Of a DNA stretch of 47,906 nucleotides, positions 35,608-45,761 are shown piece by piece. How positions within the stretch are numbered: position 1 is the first letter of the stretch; every line of letters begins with the position of its first letter. The notes below the pieces were generated by a model. That model saw only the letters and a program-made list of their open reading frames with translations, was not told where the DNA came from and ran no database searches. The translations under genes and the position numbers were made by a program. The DNA is from an uncultured Pelagibacteraceae bacterium (GTDB taxonomy: Bacteria > Pseudomonadota > Alphaproteobacteria > Pelagibacterales > Pelagibacteraceae), in NCBI GenBank assembly GCA_902543535.1, contig CACBYG010000008.1, positions 1 to 47,906 of the forward strand. The letters run 5' to 3'.

Positions 35608-36863
35608 TAATTGATTTTATTCATTCTCACTTTTTTTCCAAGTTCTTCTTCAATACGAATTAATTGATTATATTTGGCTACTCTTTCTGATCTTGCTAAT
35701 GATCCTGTTTTAATTTGATTTGAGTTGGTTCCAACTGCAAGATCTGCAATAAAAGTATCCTCACTATCTCCAGATCGGTGAGAAATTATTGTTTTATAAC
35801 CAATGGTTTGGGCAAATTTGATCACATCTAATGTCTCTGAAACTGTTCCAATTTGATTTAATTTAATCAAGATTGAATTTGAGGAAATATTTAAAAACCC
35901 TTTCTTAAGTCGTTCAAGGTTTGTCACATAAAGATCATCCCCTACTATTTGAACTTTATTTATTGATCTCATCAATTTATTCCATGCGGGCCAATCATTT
36001 TCAGCAAAAGGATCTTCGATAGATTTGATTTTATATTTTTTAATAATTTTTTGATATTCTTTGATAGATTTTTCAACAGATATGTAATTTCTAGAATGAA
36101 TCGAATATTTATTTTTTTTAAATAATTCATTTGCAGCTACATCTAAACAAATTGAAACATCTTTACCATTAACAAAACCTGATTTTTTTATAGCTTTCAC
36201 AATTAAATCAAGAGCTTGGTTGTTGCTACTTATCATTGGTGCGAAGCCACCTTCATCTCCAACAGAAGTAGATAGTCCTTTAGTTTTTATTAATTTTGAT
36301 AAATTTTTAATTACTATAAAACATATTCTCATCGCCTCAGAAAAACTTTTAGCTCGATCAGGTCTGATCATAAATTCTTGAATTCTGAGACCATTATTAG
36401 CGTGTGCTCCACCATTAATAATATTCATTAAAGGATAAGGTAATTGGAAGTTTTTCTTTAAAAAAAAGGTTTTGTACAAAGGTAATTTTTTTACTTTAGC
36501 TGATAATTTTTTAACAGCCATTGAAACTGCAAGCATTGCATTTGCGCCTAGATTAGTTTTTTGTCTTGTTCCATCTAAGTTTATTAATAGTGTATCAATT
36601 CGTTCTTGGCTGTGAACACTCTGGCCCTTTAATTTATTTGAAATTTTACTGTTAACCAAATTAACAGCATTTAAAACACTCTTGCCTAGATAACGTTTAT
36701 TATTTTTATCTCTCTTCTCAAAAGCTTCATAAGTTCCAGTTGATGCTCCTGATGGACAAATAGCTGTTGCACTATTATTTTTTGTATAAACTTCGGCTTC
36801 TACAGTTGGATTTCCTCTACTGTCAAATACTTGACGGGCCTTTACTTTTAAAATTTTACTCAC
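35607..36863 (-). CDS. eno: Enolase
   Basis: Interconverts 2-phosphoglycerate and phosphoenolpyruvate. The protein has 418 residues, slightly short. Conserved parts are ARQVFDSRGNPTVEAEVYT at the N-terminus, SVGDEGGFAP, IEDPFAENDWPAW, VGDDLYVTN, LIKLNQIGTVSETL and the active-site ISHRSGDSEDTFIADLAVG. The start is GTG, overlapping the kdsA stop as TAGTG. PEP made here is also the substrate of the neighbouring KdsA. Confidence 0.97.
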   Translation of the reverse strand: MSKILKVKARQVFDSRGNPTVEAEVYTKNNSATAICPSGASTGTYEAFEKRDKNNKRYLGKSVLNAVNLVNSKISNKLKGQSVHSQERIDTLLINLDGTRQKTNLGANAMLAVSMAVKKLSAKVKKLPLYKTFFLKKNFQLPYPLMNIINGGAHANNGLRIQEFMIRPDRAKSFSEAMRICFIVIKNLSKLIKTKGLSTSVGDEGGFAPMISSNNQALDLIVKAIKKSGFVNGKDVSICLDVAANELFKKNKYSIHSRNYISVEKSIKEYQKIIKKYKIKSIEDPFAENDWPAWNKLMRSINKVQIVGDDLYVTNLERLKKGFLNISSNSILIKLNQIGTVSETLDVIKFAQTIGYKTIISHRSGDSEDTFIADLAVGTNSNQIKTGSLARSERVAKYNQLIRIEEELGKKVRMNKIN

Positions 36864-37687
36864 TATTTTTTTATTAATTTATCTATATCTGATAGTTGAT
36901 GTAACAAATTTTCCAATTTATCCAATGGTAGCATGTTGGGACCATCTGATGGTGCATTATCTGGATCTTGATGAGTTTCAATAAAAACTCCAGCAACACC
37001 CACGGCAACAGCAGCTCTAGCTAAATACTCCACAAACTCTCTTTGCCCTCCGGATGACTCTCCTTGCCCTCCTGGTTGTTGTACTGAATGGGTTGCATCA
37101 AAAATTACTGGATAACCATTCTTAGCCATAATAGGTAAAGATCTCATGTCAGAAACTAAAGTATTGTAACCAAAACTTGCACCTCTCTCGGTGACTAAAA
37201 TATTTGTATTTCCAGAGTCTGAAATTTTTTTAGTAACATTAACCATGTCCCATGGTGCTAAGAACTGTCCTTTTTTTACATTAATAATTTTATTTGTTTT
37301 AGCAGCAGTTATTAAAAGATCCGTCTGCCTACATAAGAAAGCAGGAATTTGTAATATATCAACATGATCAGCTACTTCTGAACATTGATCAATATTATGA
37401 ATGTCTGTTAAAATAGGAACGTTTAATTCTTTTTTTATTTTATCAAAAACAGGTAAAGATGCTTCAAGTCCAGCTCCTCTTTTGCCTTTGAGACTAGTTC
37501 GGTTAGCTTTGTCAAAAGAGGTTTTGTAAATTAAGCTAAGTCCAAATTTTTTTGTAATTTCCTGAATTTTCCCAGCCATATCCATTGCATGCTGTTCCGT
37601 TTCAAGCTGACAAGGTCCAGCAATAATGCAAATTTTATTATTATTTGAGATTTCTATATTTCCACAATTTACTTTTATGCTATTCAT
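36863..37687 (-). CDS. kdsA: 3-deoxy-D-manno-octulosonate 8-phosphate synthase
   Basis: A 274-residue enzyme that condenses PEP with arabinose 5-phosphate to make Kdo-8-phosphate for the lipopolysaccharide inner core. It contains [71 protein letters not shown] and [11 protein letters not shown], all family landmarks. It implies a Kdo-containing outer membrane. ATGA overlap with pyrG upstream and TAGTG overlap with eno downstream indicate one transcript. Confidence 0.97.
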   Translation of the reverse strand: MNSIKVNCGNIEISNNNKICIIAGPCQLETEQHAMDMAGKIQEITKKFGLSLIYKTSFDKANRTSLKGKRGAGLEASLPVFDKIKKELNVPILTDIHNIDQCSEVADHVDILQIPAFLCRQTDLLITAAKTNKIINVKKGQFLAPWDMVNVTKKISDSGNTNILVTERGASFGYNTLVSDMRSLPIMAKNGYPVIFDATHSVQQPGGQGESSGGQREFVEYLARAAVAVGVAGVFIETHQDPDNAPSDGPNMLPLDKLENLLHQLSDIDKLIKK

Positions 37688-39300
37688 TTATGATTTTTTG
37701 CTGCCTTGATAAATGAAGAGAATAAAGGATGGGGCGATAAAGGTCTAGATTTAAATTCTGGGTGGAACTGAACCCCAATAAACCAAGGGTGATTTTTAAG
37801 CTCAATAATTTCAGGTAATTGATTATCAGGTGATAAACCTGAAAAAATCATACCTTTTTTTTCAAATTTTTCTCTGTAAGCAATATTCACCTCATATCTA
37901 TGACGATGTCGTTCTTTAACTAACTTAGACTTATAAATTTTTCTGATCTTTGTGTTGTTTTGTAATTTAGCATCATAAGACCCCAGTCTCATCGTCCCAC
38001 CAAGATCTTTATCAGTACCCTTAATAGTTTTACCATCTTTAGACCATTCGTTTAGTAAACCAATAATTGGAAGACCTTTTTTATCAAATTCACTTGAGGT
38101 AGCATTTTTTAAATTTAGTTGATTTCTAGCAAATTCAATAATTGCCATTTGCATTCCATAACATATTCCAAGAAAAGGAATTTTGTTCATTCTTGCATGT
38201 TTTATTGCTTCTATTTTTCCATCTGTACCTCTTTTGCCAAATCCACCAGGTATCAATATTCCAGATATATTTTTTAGTTTTTTCTTAATTTCAGAAATTT
38301 TTAATTTTTCTGAGTCAATCCTAACTAAATTAACTTTAATTTTATTCTCTATTCCACCATGAGTTAATGCTTCATCTAATGACTTGTAAGCATCTTTAAG
38401 CTCAACATATTTTCCAATAATTGCAATATTTACTTCTCTTTTATTTTGTAAAATTATTTTAGTTATTTTTTTCCATGGATTTAAATTTACTGGCTTTTTA
38501 GATTTTAATTTAAAATAATTTAGTACTTGAATATCTAATTTTTCTTTAAAAAAGCTTATTGGGGCCTCATAAATTGTTTTGACATCAACAGTTTCTATTA
38601 CATTTTTGATATCAACATTACAAAACAAAGAAATCTTTTTTCTATGCTCTAATGGTATTGGTCTTTCAGATCTACAAATGATAATATCTGGCTGAATACC
38701 TATGCTTCTTAACTCTTTTACAGAGTGTTGAGTTGGTTTTGTTTTTATCTCATCTGATGCCCTTAAGTAAGGAACTAATGTTAAATGAATAAATAAAGCA
38801 TTTTTCTTACCAACGTCGTTTGCAAATTGTCTTATTGCTTCGACAAATGGCAAACTTTCTATATCTCCAACTATCCCTCCAATTTCACAAATTACAAAGT
38901 CCTCTTTTGACGAGTCATTTTTAATAAATTGTTTTATGCGATCTGTAATATGTGGGATGACTTGAACAGTTTTTCCAAGATACTCACCCTTACGTTCCTT
39001 TCTAAGAACATCATTATAAATTTTTCCTGTAGTAATATTGTCTGATTTTTTTGCTGACACACCAGAAAATCGTTCATAGTGACCAAGGTCTAAATCTGTT
39101 TCGGCACCGTCATCAGTTACATATACTTCACCATGCTGAAATGGGCTCATTGTTCCAGGGTCTACATTTAAATATGGATCAAGTTTTCTGATCCTAACTT
39201 TAAAACCTCTTGATTGAAGTAGATATGCTAGAGAAGCTGAAGATAAACCTTTACCTAATGAAGAAACCACGCCGCCCGTGACAAATATATATCGCGCCAT
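37684..39300 (-). CDS. pyrG: CTP synthase
   Basis: Makes CTP from UTP, ATP and glutamine; 538 residues. The N-terminal synthetase domain begins [20 protein letters not shown] and holds [27 protein letters not shown] in pieces typical of the family. The C-terminal glutaminase has the nucleophile in [18 protein letters not shown] and the His-Glu pair in [12 protein letters not shown]. It follows secG after 44 bases, with no obvious terminator or promoter between, and leads into kdsA. Confidence 0.97.
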   Translation of the reverse strand: MARYIFVTGGVVSSLGKGLSSASLAYLLQSRGFKVRIRKLDPYLNVDPGTMSPFQHGEVYVTDDGAETDLDLGHYERFSGVSAKKSDNITTGKIYNDVLRKERKGEYLGKTVQVIPHITDRIKQFIKNDSSKEDFVICEIGGIVGDIESLPFVEAIRQFANDVGKKNALFIHLTLVPYLRASDEIKTKPTQHSVKELRSIGIQPDIIICRSERPIPLEHRKKISLFCNVDIKNVIETVDVKTIYEAPISFFKEKLDIQVLNYFKLKSKKPVNLNPWKKITKIILQNKREVNIAIIGKYVELKDAYKSLDEALTHGGIENKIKVNLVRIDSEKLKISEIKKKLKNISGILIPGGFGKRGTDGKIEAIKHARMNKIPFLGICYGMQMAIIEFARNQLNLKNATSSEFDKKGLPIIGLLNEWSKDGKTIKGTDKDLGGTMRLGSYDAKLQNNTKIRKIYKSKLVKERHRHRYEVNIAYREKFEKKGMIFSGLSPDNQLPEIIELKNHPWFIGVQFHPEFKSRPLSPHPLFSSFIKAAKNHK

Positions 39301-39344
39301 GGAATTATCTTATAGCGAATAAAAAAGAGATTGAAAAGTATTAA

Positions 39345-39644
39345 TTAATTATTCTCAGGAATTGAAGGAGTATCTTCTGTTTTTTCCTCAACCGTATCTA
39401 AAACTGAGCTAGTTGGAGTTAGTTCTGCTCTTGAGATAATTGTAAGCGCTAAGCTGCAAATAATAAATAAAGTCGCAACAATAGCAGTAGCTTTAGTCAT
39501 GAAACTACCAGCTGATCTTGATAACATAAAGTTTTCTTGTGAAACACCAATACCTAATGCACCACCTTCAGATTTCTGTATTAAAACTAGTAATACCAAA
39601 ATAACTGCAAGTATGATGTTAATTACTAATAATATAGTTTCCAT
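39345..39644 (-). CDS. secG: Preprotein translocase subunit SecG
   Basis: A 99-residue inner-membrane protein with two membrane segments (about 3-22 and 52-71) separated by the family loop VLIQKSEGGALGIG and a serine-rich stretch containing LSRSAGSFMTKATAI. The acidic, proline-containing tail is variable in the family. SecG assists SecYE in protein export. It lies six bases after tpiA and before pyrG, the usual arrangement in the lineage. Confidence 0.93.
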   Translation of the reverse strand: METILLVINIILAVILVLLVLIQKSEGGALGIGVSQENFMLSRSAGSFMTKATAIVATLFIICSLALTIISRAELTPTSSVLDTVEEKTEDTPSIPENN

Positions 39645-39650
39645 GGCGAT

Positions 39651-40391
39651 CTAATTAATGGTTTTTTTAATTATATCAATAAATTTCTTTGAATCTTGAG
39701 AGGCTCCACCTATTAAAAAACCATCAATGGTATTAATATTTTTCAATTGTTTGATGTTCTCACTATTTACAGAGCCTCCATACAAAATTTTATAAGGTTT
39801 TTTGCCTAATTTTTTTTTAATAAATGAAATTGATTTTATCAAGTCTTTTGGCTTTGGAATTAACCCAGTACCAATTGACCAGACTGGTTCATAAGCAATT
39901 ATTATATTCGATTTTTTTTGAATTGATTTTAGACCCATCTTAATTTGCTTACTTAAAACCTGATTAGTTTTTTTATTTCTTTTCTCTTTTAATGTTTCAC
40001 CAATGCAAAAAATAATTTTCAAACCCGATTTTAATGCACTTTTAATTTTAGAATTTATTTTTTTATTATCTTCACCTAACTGCCTATTCTCTGAGTGGCC
40101 CAATATAACATATCGTGCTCCAACATTTTTTAACATTTTTGAATTTATCTGACCAGTGAACGCGCCATATTTATCGCTCTCGTGAGAATTTTGAGCACCC
40201 ACTTCAACTTTTGTTTTTTTTAATTTATTTGATAAAGAATTAATTAATGTGCTAGGTGGGCAATAAATTAACTTTATTTTTTTTTGTTTTATACTCTTAG
40301 AAAATTTAATTACTTTATCCAGCGAATTAAGTGCTTTTAAGTCACCATACATTTTCCAATTAGCTACAAAATACAGATATTTATTTGTCAT
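39651..40391 (-). CDS. tpiA: Triosephosphate isomerase
   Basis: A 246-residue TIM-barrel enzyme of glycolysis. It has FVANWKMYGD with the catalytic lysine, the histidine in YVILGHSENRQ, the catalytic glutamate in IIAYEPVWSIGTG and the phosphate loop ILYGGSVNSENI. The start is the ATG at 40391; the divergent ppiD-like gene begins 56 bases away, so this short space carries both promoters. It heads the tpiA-secG-pyrG-kdsA-eno-ftsB-lipA run. Confidence 0.96.
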   Translation of the reverse strand: MTNKYLYFVANWKMYGDLKALNSLDKVIKFSKSIKQKKIKLIYCPPSTLINSLSNKLKKTKVEVGAQNSHESDKYGAFTGQINSKMLKNVGARYVILGHSENRQLGEDNKKINSKIKSALKSGLKIIFCIGETLKEKRNKKTNQVLSKQIKMGLKSIQKKSNIIIAYEPVWSIGTGLIPKPKDLIKSISFIKKKLGKKPYKILYGGSVNSENIKQLKNINTIDGFLIGGASQDSKKFIDIIKKTIN

Positions 40392-40447
40392 AATTGAATT
40401 TTTAATCTATAGATTTGTTTTTTACAGATCAATATATTATTGGCTTT

Positions 40448-41869
40448 ATGTTAGAAACTTTAAAAAATTTTGGTGGAAAAAAATTAGGTGGTTTAATCCT
40501 AATCATAGTGATTATTATTGCATTTGGTTTTGGTGGATTTGGTGGTGGCTTCAGCACAAATAATCAAAACAATATAGCAAAAATAAATAAAACAAATGTA
40601 ACCACCCAAGACTTTATGGATTATGTGAATCAAAGTGGTATATCAATTGATGCTATCAGAACCAATTTAGATAATAATATAATTGAAGAATTATTATCAG
40701 GTTTGATTTCAACTACATTAATTGATCTCGAGGTAAAAGACTATGCTATTTCAATCAGTGAGAGAACAATTCTTAAAACAATTAAAGACAATAAAAATTT
40801 TCAAGATGAAGATGGTGTTTTTCAAAGAGTGAAATATGAAAAATTCTTATTATCAAGTAATTTGTCAGCACCAATGTTTGAATTGAAATTAAAAAATAGA
40901 GAATTACAAAAACACTTATTTGATATTATAGGCGGTGGAACAATAACACCTAATTTCTTGATTGATAAAAAATATGAAGAAAATAACAAGACATTAAGTA
41001 TTGAGTACTTCAATATGGAAGGACTTTATAAGGAGAAGAATGAGTATACAGATCAGGATCTTTTGTTATTTATTAAAGAAAATGAAGACCAACTAAAAAG
41101 AGAATATATAGATTTTAAATATGTTGTTTTAAATCCTAAAAATTTAATTGGAATTGAGGAGTTTAATCAAGAATTTTTTGATAAGATTGATAAAATTGAA
41201 AACCAAATCTCAGAAGGGGCAGAATTTGGAACCATTTTAGAGAATATAAATGTCGAAGTTAAAGAAATAATTGAATATGCTCCAACATCAGAAGATCAAA
41301 CTAGTGAAAGTTTAATCTATCAAAATAAGTCATCAAAATTAAACTTAATTGAAAATGGAGATAATTTCTTATTATATAGCATCAATGAAGAATACGACAA
41401 AAGTCCAAATTTAAATGATGATAAAACTAAAAGTGAGCTTGTAGAGTTAATTTATCAGAAAGGTAAATTTGATTTTAACAGAAAAATTCTAGAAGAGATT
41501 CAAAATAAAGAATTCAATAATAGTAAATTTGAAGATTTAGGAAGCAATAATTTATTAAATGTAGAAATTAAAACGATTAATGATGACTCAATTTTTGATA
41601 TAAATTCAATTAAAGTACTTTATACATTGCCTACAAATTCTTTTACTTTGATTAATGATAAGGATAATAACATTTTTTTAGTTAAAATTGCAGATTCTAA
41701 GAAAAATTTTTTTAATAAATCTGATGAAGAATATGTTAAATTTATAAAAAATCAAAATACAGATAACAGAAAAAGTATTTTACAATCTTATGACCAATTA
41801 TTAAACAATAAATACCAAGTTAAAGTTAACCAAAAATCTGTTGATAGAGTAAAAAATTATTTCAAATGA
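40448..41869 (+). CDS. PpiD/SurA-N-type periplasmic folding protein
   Basis: A 473-residue membrane-anchored protein. A short cytoplasmic start, MLETLKNFGGKKLGG, precedes one membrane segment with glycine-rich end (about 15-35), then a SurA_N_3-like helical domain (about 45-195) whose NKTNVTTQDFMDYVNQ element is typical of PpiD. The remaining region has no clear parvulin motif, and the whole is shorter than usual PpiD (over 600 residues), so prolyl isomerase activity is doubtful. The ATG at 40448 gives the family N-terminus; an upstream TTG does not. It overlaps trpE by ATGA and is common before trp genes in this lineage. Confidence 0.78.
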   Translation: MLETLKNFGGKKLGGLILIIVIIIAFGFGGFGGGFSTNNQNNIAKINKTNVTTQDFMDYVNQSGISIDAIRTNLDNNIIEELLSGLISTTLIDLEVKDYAISISERTILKTIKDNKNFQDEDGVFQRVKYEKFLLSSNLSAPMFELKLKNRELQKHLFDIIGGGTITPNFLIDKKYEENNKTLSIEYFNMEGLYKEKNEYTDQDLLLFIKENEDQLKREYIDFKYVVLNPKNLIGIEEFNQEFFDKIDKIENQISEGAEFGTILENINVEVKEIIEYAPTSEDQTSESLIYQNKSSKLNLIENGDNFLLYSINEEYDKSPNLNDDKTKSELVELIYQKGKFDFNRKILEEIQNKEFNNSKFEDLGSNNLLNVEIKTINDDSIFDINSIKVLYTLPTNSFTLINDKDNNIFLVKIADSKKNFFNKSDEEYVKFIKNQNTDNRKSILQSYDQLLNNKYQVKVNQKSVDRVKNYFK

Positions 41870-43326
41870 TCATTAATCGAAGCTTCAAGGACTTCAAGTT
41901 TCGACATAGAAGCAAAAAAAATCAAATAATATATACGTCGAAAAAAGTTAAGAACGATGAAGAAATATTAAATTTAATTGATAATTTTTTAGAAGAAACA
42001 AATAGTTTTATATTTGAGTCTGTTGAAAAAGGGAAAATCAAAGGTAGATACACAATATTTGGTAAAAACCCTGATAAAATTTGGGAGTTTAACAATCAAA
42101 GCTCTTATCTGATCGAAAATAACAAAAAAGTAAAGCTGAAAGATAAGCCAGATCAATTAATAGAGAAAATAATTGAAGAGTTTAAATTTGAAACACCAAA
42201 GAATTTACCAAAAATATGCTCATTATTATCTGGATACTTTTCATATGACTCAATTAGATATGTCGAAAAGATACCAAACAGTTGTAAAAATGATTTAAAT
42301 ATACCAGATGTTAGACTTCTACGTCCTAGATTATTAGTTATTCATGATAATTTAAAAAAAGAAATTTTTTATATAAGTAATATTTTTAAAGATGAAAAAA
42401 TAACTAACTATGAAAACAAATTTAATGAAATTAAATCTGATCTTTTTAAATTATTAATTCAATCCTCAATAAAAAATTTAAATAAACCACTAAAAGAAAA
42501 ATTAAATAATATCAAAGTTAAATCCAACACATCTAAAAGTAAATTTTTAAATATGGTTAATAAGGCAAAAAAATACATTAAAATTGGTGATATTTTTCAA
42601 GTGGTTTTAAGTCAAAGGTTTGAGGCTAAATTAACAAAAACACCAATAGATATTTATAAAAAATTAAGAGTGACTAACCCCTCTCCTTTCATGTTTTTCT
42701 TTAATTTTAATGATTTCCAAATAATTGGTGCAAGTCCAGAAATATTAGTGAGATTAAGAGATAATAAAATTACTGTAAGACCAATTGCTGGAACAAGGCC
42801 AAGAGGTAAATCATTAAAAGAAGATATTTATTTCGAGAAAGATTTATTAAAAGATAAAAAAGAACTCTCTGAACATTTAATGCTTTTGGATTTAGGAAGA
42901 AATGATGCCGGTAAGGTATCAAAAGTAAATTCTGTTAAAGTAACTGAGAGCTTTATTATAGAGAGATATTCACATGTTATGCATATAGTATCTAACGTAA
43001 TTGGTGATTATAATAAAAAGTTCTCTAAGTTTAAATCTTTACTAGCTGGATTTCCTGCTGGAACAGTGTCTGGTGCTCCTAAAATAAGAGCTATGGAAAT
43101 TATTGATGAATTAGAAACGACGAGAAGAAAAGTATATGCAGGCGGCATAGGTTATTTTTCTGCAAACGGTGAATTTGATACTTGTATTGCTTTAAGAACA
43201 GCTGTTGCTAAAAATAAAAAATTATATGTACAAGCTGGTGCGGGAATTGTTGCTGATAGTAAACCTATAAACGAATATGAGGAGACTGTTAATAAAGCTA
43301 AGGCTTTAATTAATGCTTTAAGATAA
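41866..43326 (+). CDS. trpE: Anthranilate synthase component I
   Basis: Converts chorismate to anthranilate with ammonia from TrpG; 486 residues. Chorismate-binding signatures are FQVVLSQRFEAKL, IIGASPEILVRL, RPIAGTRPRGKS, LDLGRNDAGKVS, AGFPAGTVSGAPKIRAME and GIGYFSANGEFDTCIALRT. The LLSGYFSYDSIRYVE segment belongs to the N-terminal regulatory domain, which normally binds tryptophan for feedback inhibition. It starts at an ATGA overlap with the ppiD-like gene and is coupled to trpG by TAATG. No leader peptide or attenuator is visible. Confidence 0.96.
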   Translation: MIINRSFKDFKFRHRSKKNQIIYTSKKVKNDEEILNLIDNFLEETNSFIFESVEKGKIKGRYTIFGKNPDKIWEFNNQSSYLIENNKKVKLKDKPDQLIEKIIEEFKFETPKNLPKICSLLSGYFSYDSIRYVEKIPNSCKNDLNIPDVRLLRPRLLVIHDNLKKEIFYISNIFKDEKITNYENKFNEIKSDLFKLLIQSSIKNLNKPLKEKLNNIKVKSNTSKSKFLNMVNKAKKYIKIGDIFQVVLSQRFEAKLTKTPIDIYKKLRVTNPSPFMFFFNFNDFQIIGASPEILVRLRDNKITVRPIAGTRPRGKSLKEDIYFEKDLLKDKKELSEHLMLLDLGRNDAGKVSKVNSVKVTESFIIERYSHVMHIVSNVIGDYNKKFSKFKSLLAGFPAGTVSGAPKIRAMEIIDELETTRRKVYAGGIGYFSANGEFDTCIALRTAVAKNKKLYVQAGAGIVADSKPINEYEETVNKAKALINALR

Positions 43327-43892
43327 TGAAAGTATTGTTGATAGATAATTATGATAGTTTTACATTTAACTTGTATCATTATATATCTTCACTAAGAGTT
43401 ACAGTCGACGTCGTAAGAAATGATAAAATCACAGCTAAAGATATTAAGAAAAATAAATATAATAAAATTGTTATATCTCCAGGACCAGGAAATCCAAATC
43501 AATCAGGAAATTGTATAAATATTTTAAAATCTCTCCATAAAGAAATACCTTTTTTAGGAGTATGTCTGGGTCATCAAATTATTGGACAAGTATTTGGGTC
43601 AAAGATCATTCAAGCAAAAAAACTTATGCATGGAAAAATAAGTACAATTAAATCCAAAAAAATTGGAATTTTAAAAAATTTGCCAAAAACTTTTGAAGCA
43701 ACAAGATATCACAGTCTTATAATTGATAAGAAAACTTTATCTGATAGTTTAGAAATTACAGCAGAAACTGATAATGGCTTGATTATGGGTGTGCAACATA
43801 AACTATACAATATTCACGGTGTACAATTTCATCCAGAAAGTATTAAAACTAAATTAGGAATAAAAATATTAAAAAACTTTATAAATTATTAG
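43326..43892 (+). CDS. trpG: Anthranilate synthase component II (glutaminase)
   Basis: A class I glutamine amidotransferase of 188 residues that supplies ammonia to TrpE. It has LLIDNYDSFTFNLYHY, VISPGPGNP for the oxyanion region, the nucleophile C80 in FLGVCLGHQIIGQ, and the His-Glu pair in GVQFHPESIKT. A stand-alone trpG rather than a TrpEG or TrpGD fusion is used. Its start overlaps the trpE stop by one base; trpD follows after four bases. A shared role with PabA cannot be excluded. Confidence 0.95.
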   Translation: MKVLLIDNYDSFTFNLYHYISSLRVTVDVVRNDKITAKDIKKNKYNKIVISPGPGNPNQSGNCINILKSLHKEIPFLGVCLGHQIIGQVFGSKIIQAKKLMHGKISTIKSKKIGILKNLPKTFEATRYHSLIIDKKTLSDSLEITAETDNGLIMGVQHKLYNIHGVQFHPESIKTKLGIKILKNFINY

Positions 43893-43896
43893 TTAA

Positions 43897-44889
43897 ATGG
43901 ATCAAATTTTAGAAAAATTAAGAAATAAAAAAGATCTTTCTTTTGAGGAAAGTAAATCCGCCTTTGAATTACTTATGACTGGTAAAGCAAATGAAAATCA
44001 AATTTATGACTTTTTAACCTTATTGTCAGACAAAGGTGAAGTGTCAGACGAAATTGCAGGTGGTGTTTATGTACTTAGAGAAAAGTCAAAAAGAGTAACA
44101 GTTACTGGCTGTGTTGATACTTGCGGAACTGGAGGTGATGGTATGAATACCTTAAATATTTCAACTGCATCAGCTTTACTTTTAGCTAGTATGGGCACTA
44201 AAATTGCTAAACATGGTAATAAGGCAGTCTCTTCAAAGTGTGGTTCAGGGGATGTTTTAGAGGCACTTAAAGTTAAAATAAATCTTGAACCAGGTGACAT
44301 AGAAAAAGAGATCAATCATAACAACTTTGGCTTTATGTTTGCTCCTAATTATCATAGTGCAATGAGATTTGTTGGGCCTGTGAGAAAAAAAATAGGTAAA
44401 AGGACAATATTTAATATGATTGGTCCATTAAGTAACCCTGCTTTAGTAGATAGACAAGTTGTCGGTGTTTTTGATAAAAAATTACTGAAGATTTTTGCTG
44501 AAGGTCTTAAAAATTTAAATATTAAATTTGCATGGATTGTTAATAGTGAAGATGGACTAGATGAAATTTCACCTTATGCTAAAACAAATGTAATACAATT
44601 AAAGAATGGGGAGATATCTGAAATTGTTATTGATCCTCAAAAATTAAATATTAATGCAGAGAAATTTGAAAATTTAATTGGCGATGATGCTAAATATAAC
44701 GCAAATAAGATGATTGAAATTTTTAAAGGTAAAGACAATGATTTTTCAAAAGCAGTTTGTTTAAACGCAGCAGCTGGTTTAATTGTAAATGAAAAATATT
44801 CGAAATTTTTAGATGCTTACAATTATAGCAGAGAATTTATTTTATCAGGAAAATCATATATTCATTTAAAAAAAATACAAAATGTCTAA
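43897..44889 (+). CDS. trpD: Anthranilate phosphoribosyltransferase
   Basis: Transfers phosphoribose from PRPP to anthranilate; 330 residues. The glycine-rich PRPP loop DTCGTGGDGMNTLNISTA, the anthranilate-site HGNKAVSSKCGSGDVLEALK, and RTIFNMIGPLSNP are all present. Length and motif order match the family. Its end overlaps the trpC start by 8 bases. Confidence 0.96.
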   Translation: MDQILEKLRNKKDLSFEESKSAFELLMTGKANENQIYDFLTLLSDKGEVSDEIAGGVYVLREKSKRVTVTGCVDTCGTGGDGMNTLNISTASALLLASMGTKIAKHGNKAVSSKCGSGDVLEALKVKINLEPGDIEKEINHNNFGFMFAPNYHSAMRFVGPVRKKIGKRTIFNMIGPLSNPALVDRQVVGVFDKKLLKIFAEGLKNLNIKFAWIVNSEDGLDEISPYAKTNVIQLKNGEISEIVIDPQKLNINAEKFENLIGDDAKYNANKMIEIFKGKDNDFSKAVCLNAAAGLIVNEKYSKFLDAYNYSREFILSGKSYIHLKKIQNV

Positions 44890-45673
44890 AAATATTCTTG
44901 AAGAAATAATTAAAAAAAAAATAGAAAAAGTTAATAATTTAAAAAAATCAATAAGTTTAAACTCTCTAACAGATATTATTAATAAAAATAATTCTTTCTT
45001 AAATTTTAAAGAAAAAATTCAATCAAATTTATCAAATAATAAAACATCTATTATTGCTGAAATTAAAAAAGCTAGCCCTTCTGCAGGTATAATTATTCAA
45101 AATTACAATCCAGTAGAAATTGCCAATACATATAATAGTAATAATGTAACTTGCTTATCTGTGCTTACTGAGGAAGATTATTTTTTAGGAAACCTAATCC
45201 ACATCATCAAGATAAAAGAAAAAGTTAGCTTACCTATTTTATGTAAAGATTTCTTTGTAGATAAATTTCAAATACCCTTAGCTAAAAGTTATGGAGCAGA
45301 TGCAATTTTAATTATTTTGGCTGGTGTATCAGACACTCTAGCTAATGATTTATACGAAGAGGCATTAAAATATAAAATGTCAGTAATTGTAGAAGTTCAT
45401 ACTGTTGATGAAGCAAAAAAAGCTTTAAACTTCAAAGAGGCTTTGATTGGAATAAACAATAGAAATTTAAAAACTCTTAAAACAGATATTAGTACAACCT
45501 ATGATATTCATAATGTATTAATTAATCATGATGGTCCTTTGATATCAGAGAGTGGAATTAAAACTAAAGAGGAACTTTTAGATTTAAAAAACAGAACAAC
45601 TATCAACACTTTTTTAATTGGTGAATCACTTTTAAAGAATTTGGACAAAAATTCTATTTTTTCAGTTTTATAG
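44882..45673 (+). CDS. trpC: Indole-3-glycerol phosphate synthase
   Basis: A TIM-barrel enzyme of 263 residues that closes the indole ring. It has SIIAEIKKASPSAGII with the catalytic lysine, LSVLTEEDYFLG, ILCKDFFVDKFQI, ADAILIILAGV, VEVHTVDEAKKAL, IGINNRNLKTLKTD and the phosphate site SESGIKTKEE. It is not fused to TrpF. trpF, trpB and trpA are not in this window. In many alphaproteobacteria moaC and moeA follow; here lexA comes next after 88 bases. Confidence 0.96.
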   Translation: MSKNILEEIIKKKIEKVNNLKKSISLNSLTDIINKNNSFLNFKEKIQSNLSNNKTSIIAEIKKASPSAGIIIQNYNPVEIANTYNSNNVTCLSVLTEEDYFLGNLIHIIKIKEKVSLPILCKDFFVDKFQIPLAKSYGADAILIILAGVSDTLANDLYEEALKYKMSVIVEVHTVDEAKKALNFKEALIGINNRNLKTLKTDISTTYDIHNVLINHDGPLISESGIKTKEELLDLKNRTTINTFLIGESLLKNLDKNSIFSVL

Positions 45674-45722
45674 TCAATTAAACCCTAATTTTACTGTTAT
45701 TTTTAATGTTGTTAAATCAGAA

Positions 45723-45759
45723 GAACTTTTATAGAACATTATTTGTACGATATTTGTTC
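45723..45759 (+). promoter_or_regulatory. LexA (SOS) operator array upstream of lexA
   Basis: Four tetramers start exactly 11 bases apart: GAAC (45723), GAAC (45734), GTAC (45745) and GTTC (45756). The first two form a perfect GAAC-N7-GAAC, the alphaproteobacterial SOS box (reverse complement of GTTC-N7-GTTC), with spacer TTTTATA. The last two form GTAC-N7-GTTC, one mismatch from the box. The array ends two bases before the lexA ATG, which fits autorepression. Confidence 0.75.
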
Positions 45760-45761
45760 TT

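Noticed and set aside
41866-41869. A tryptophan attenuator or leader peptide before trpE.
   Set aside because: trpE overlaps the stop codon of the upstream gene, leaving no leader, and no tandem Trp codons or hairpin-plus-T-run occur in the end of the preceding gene.
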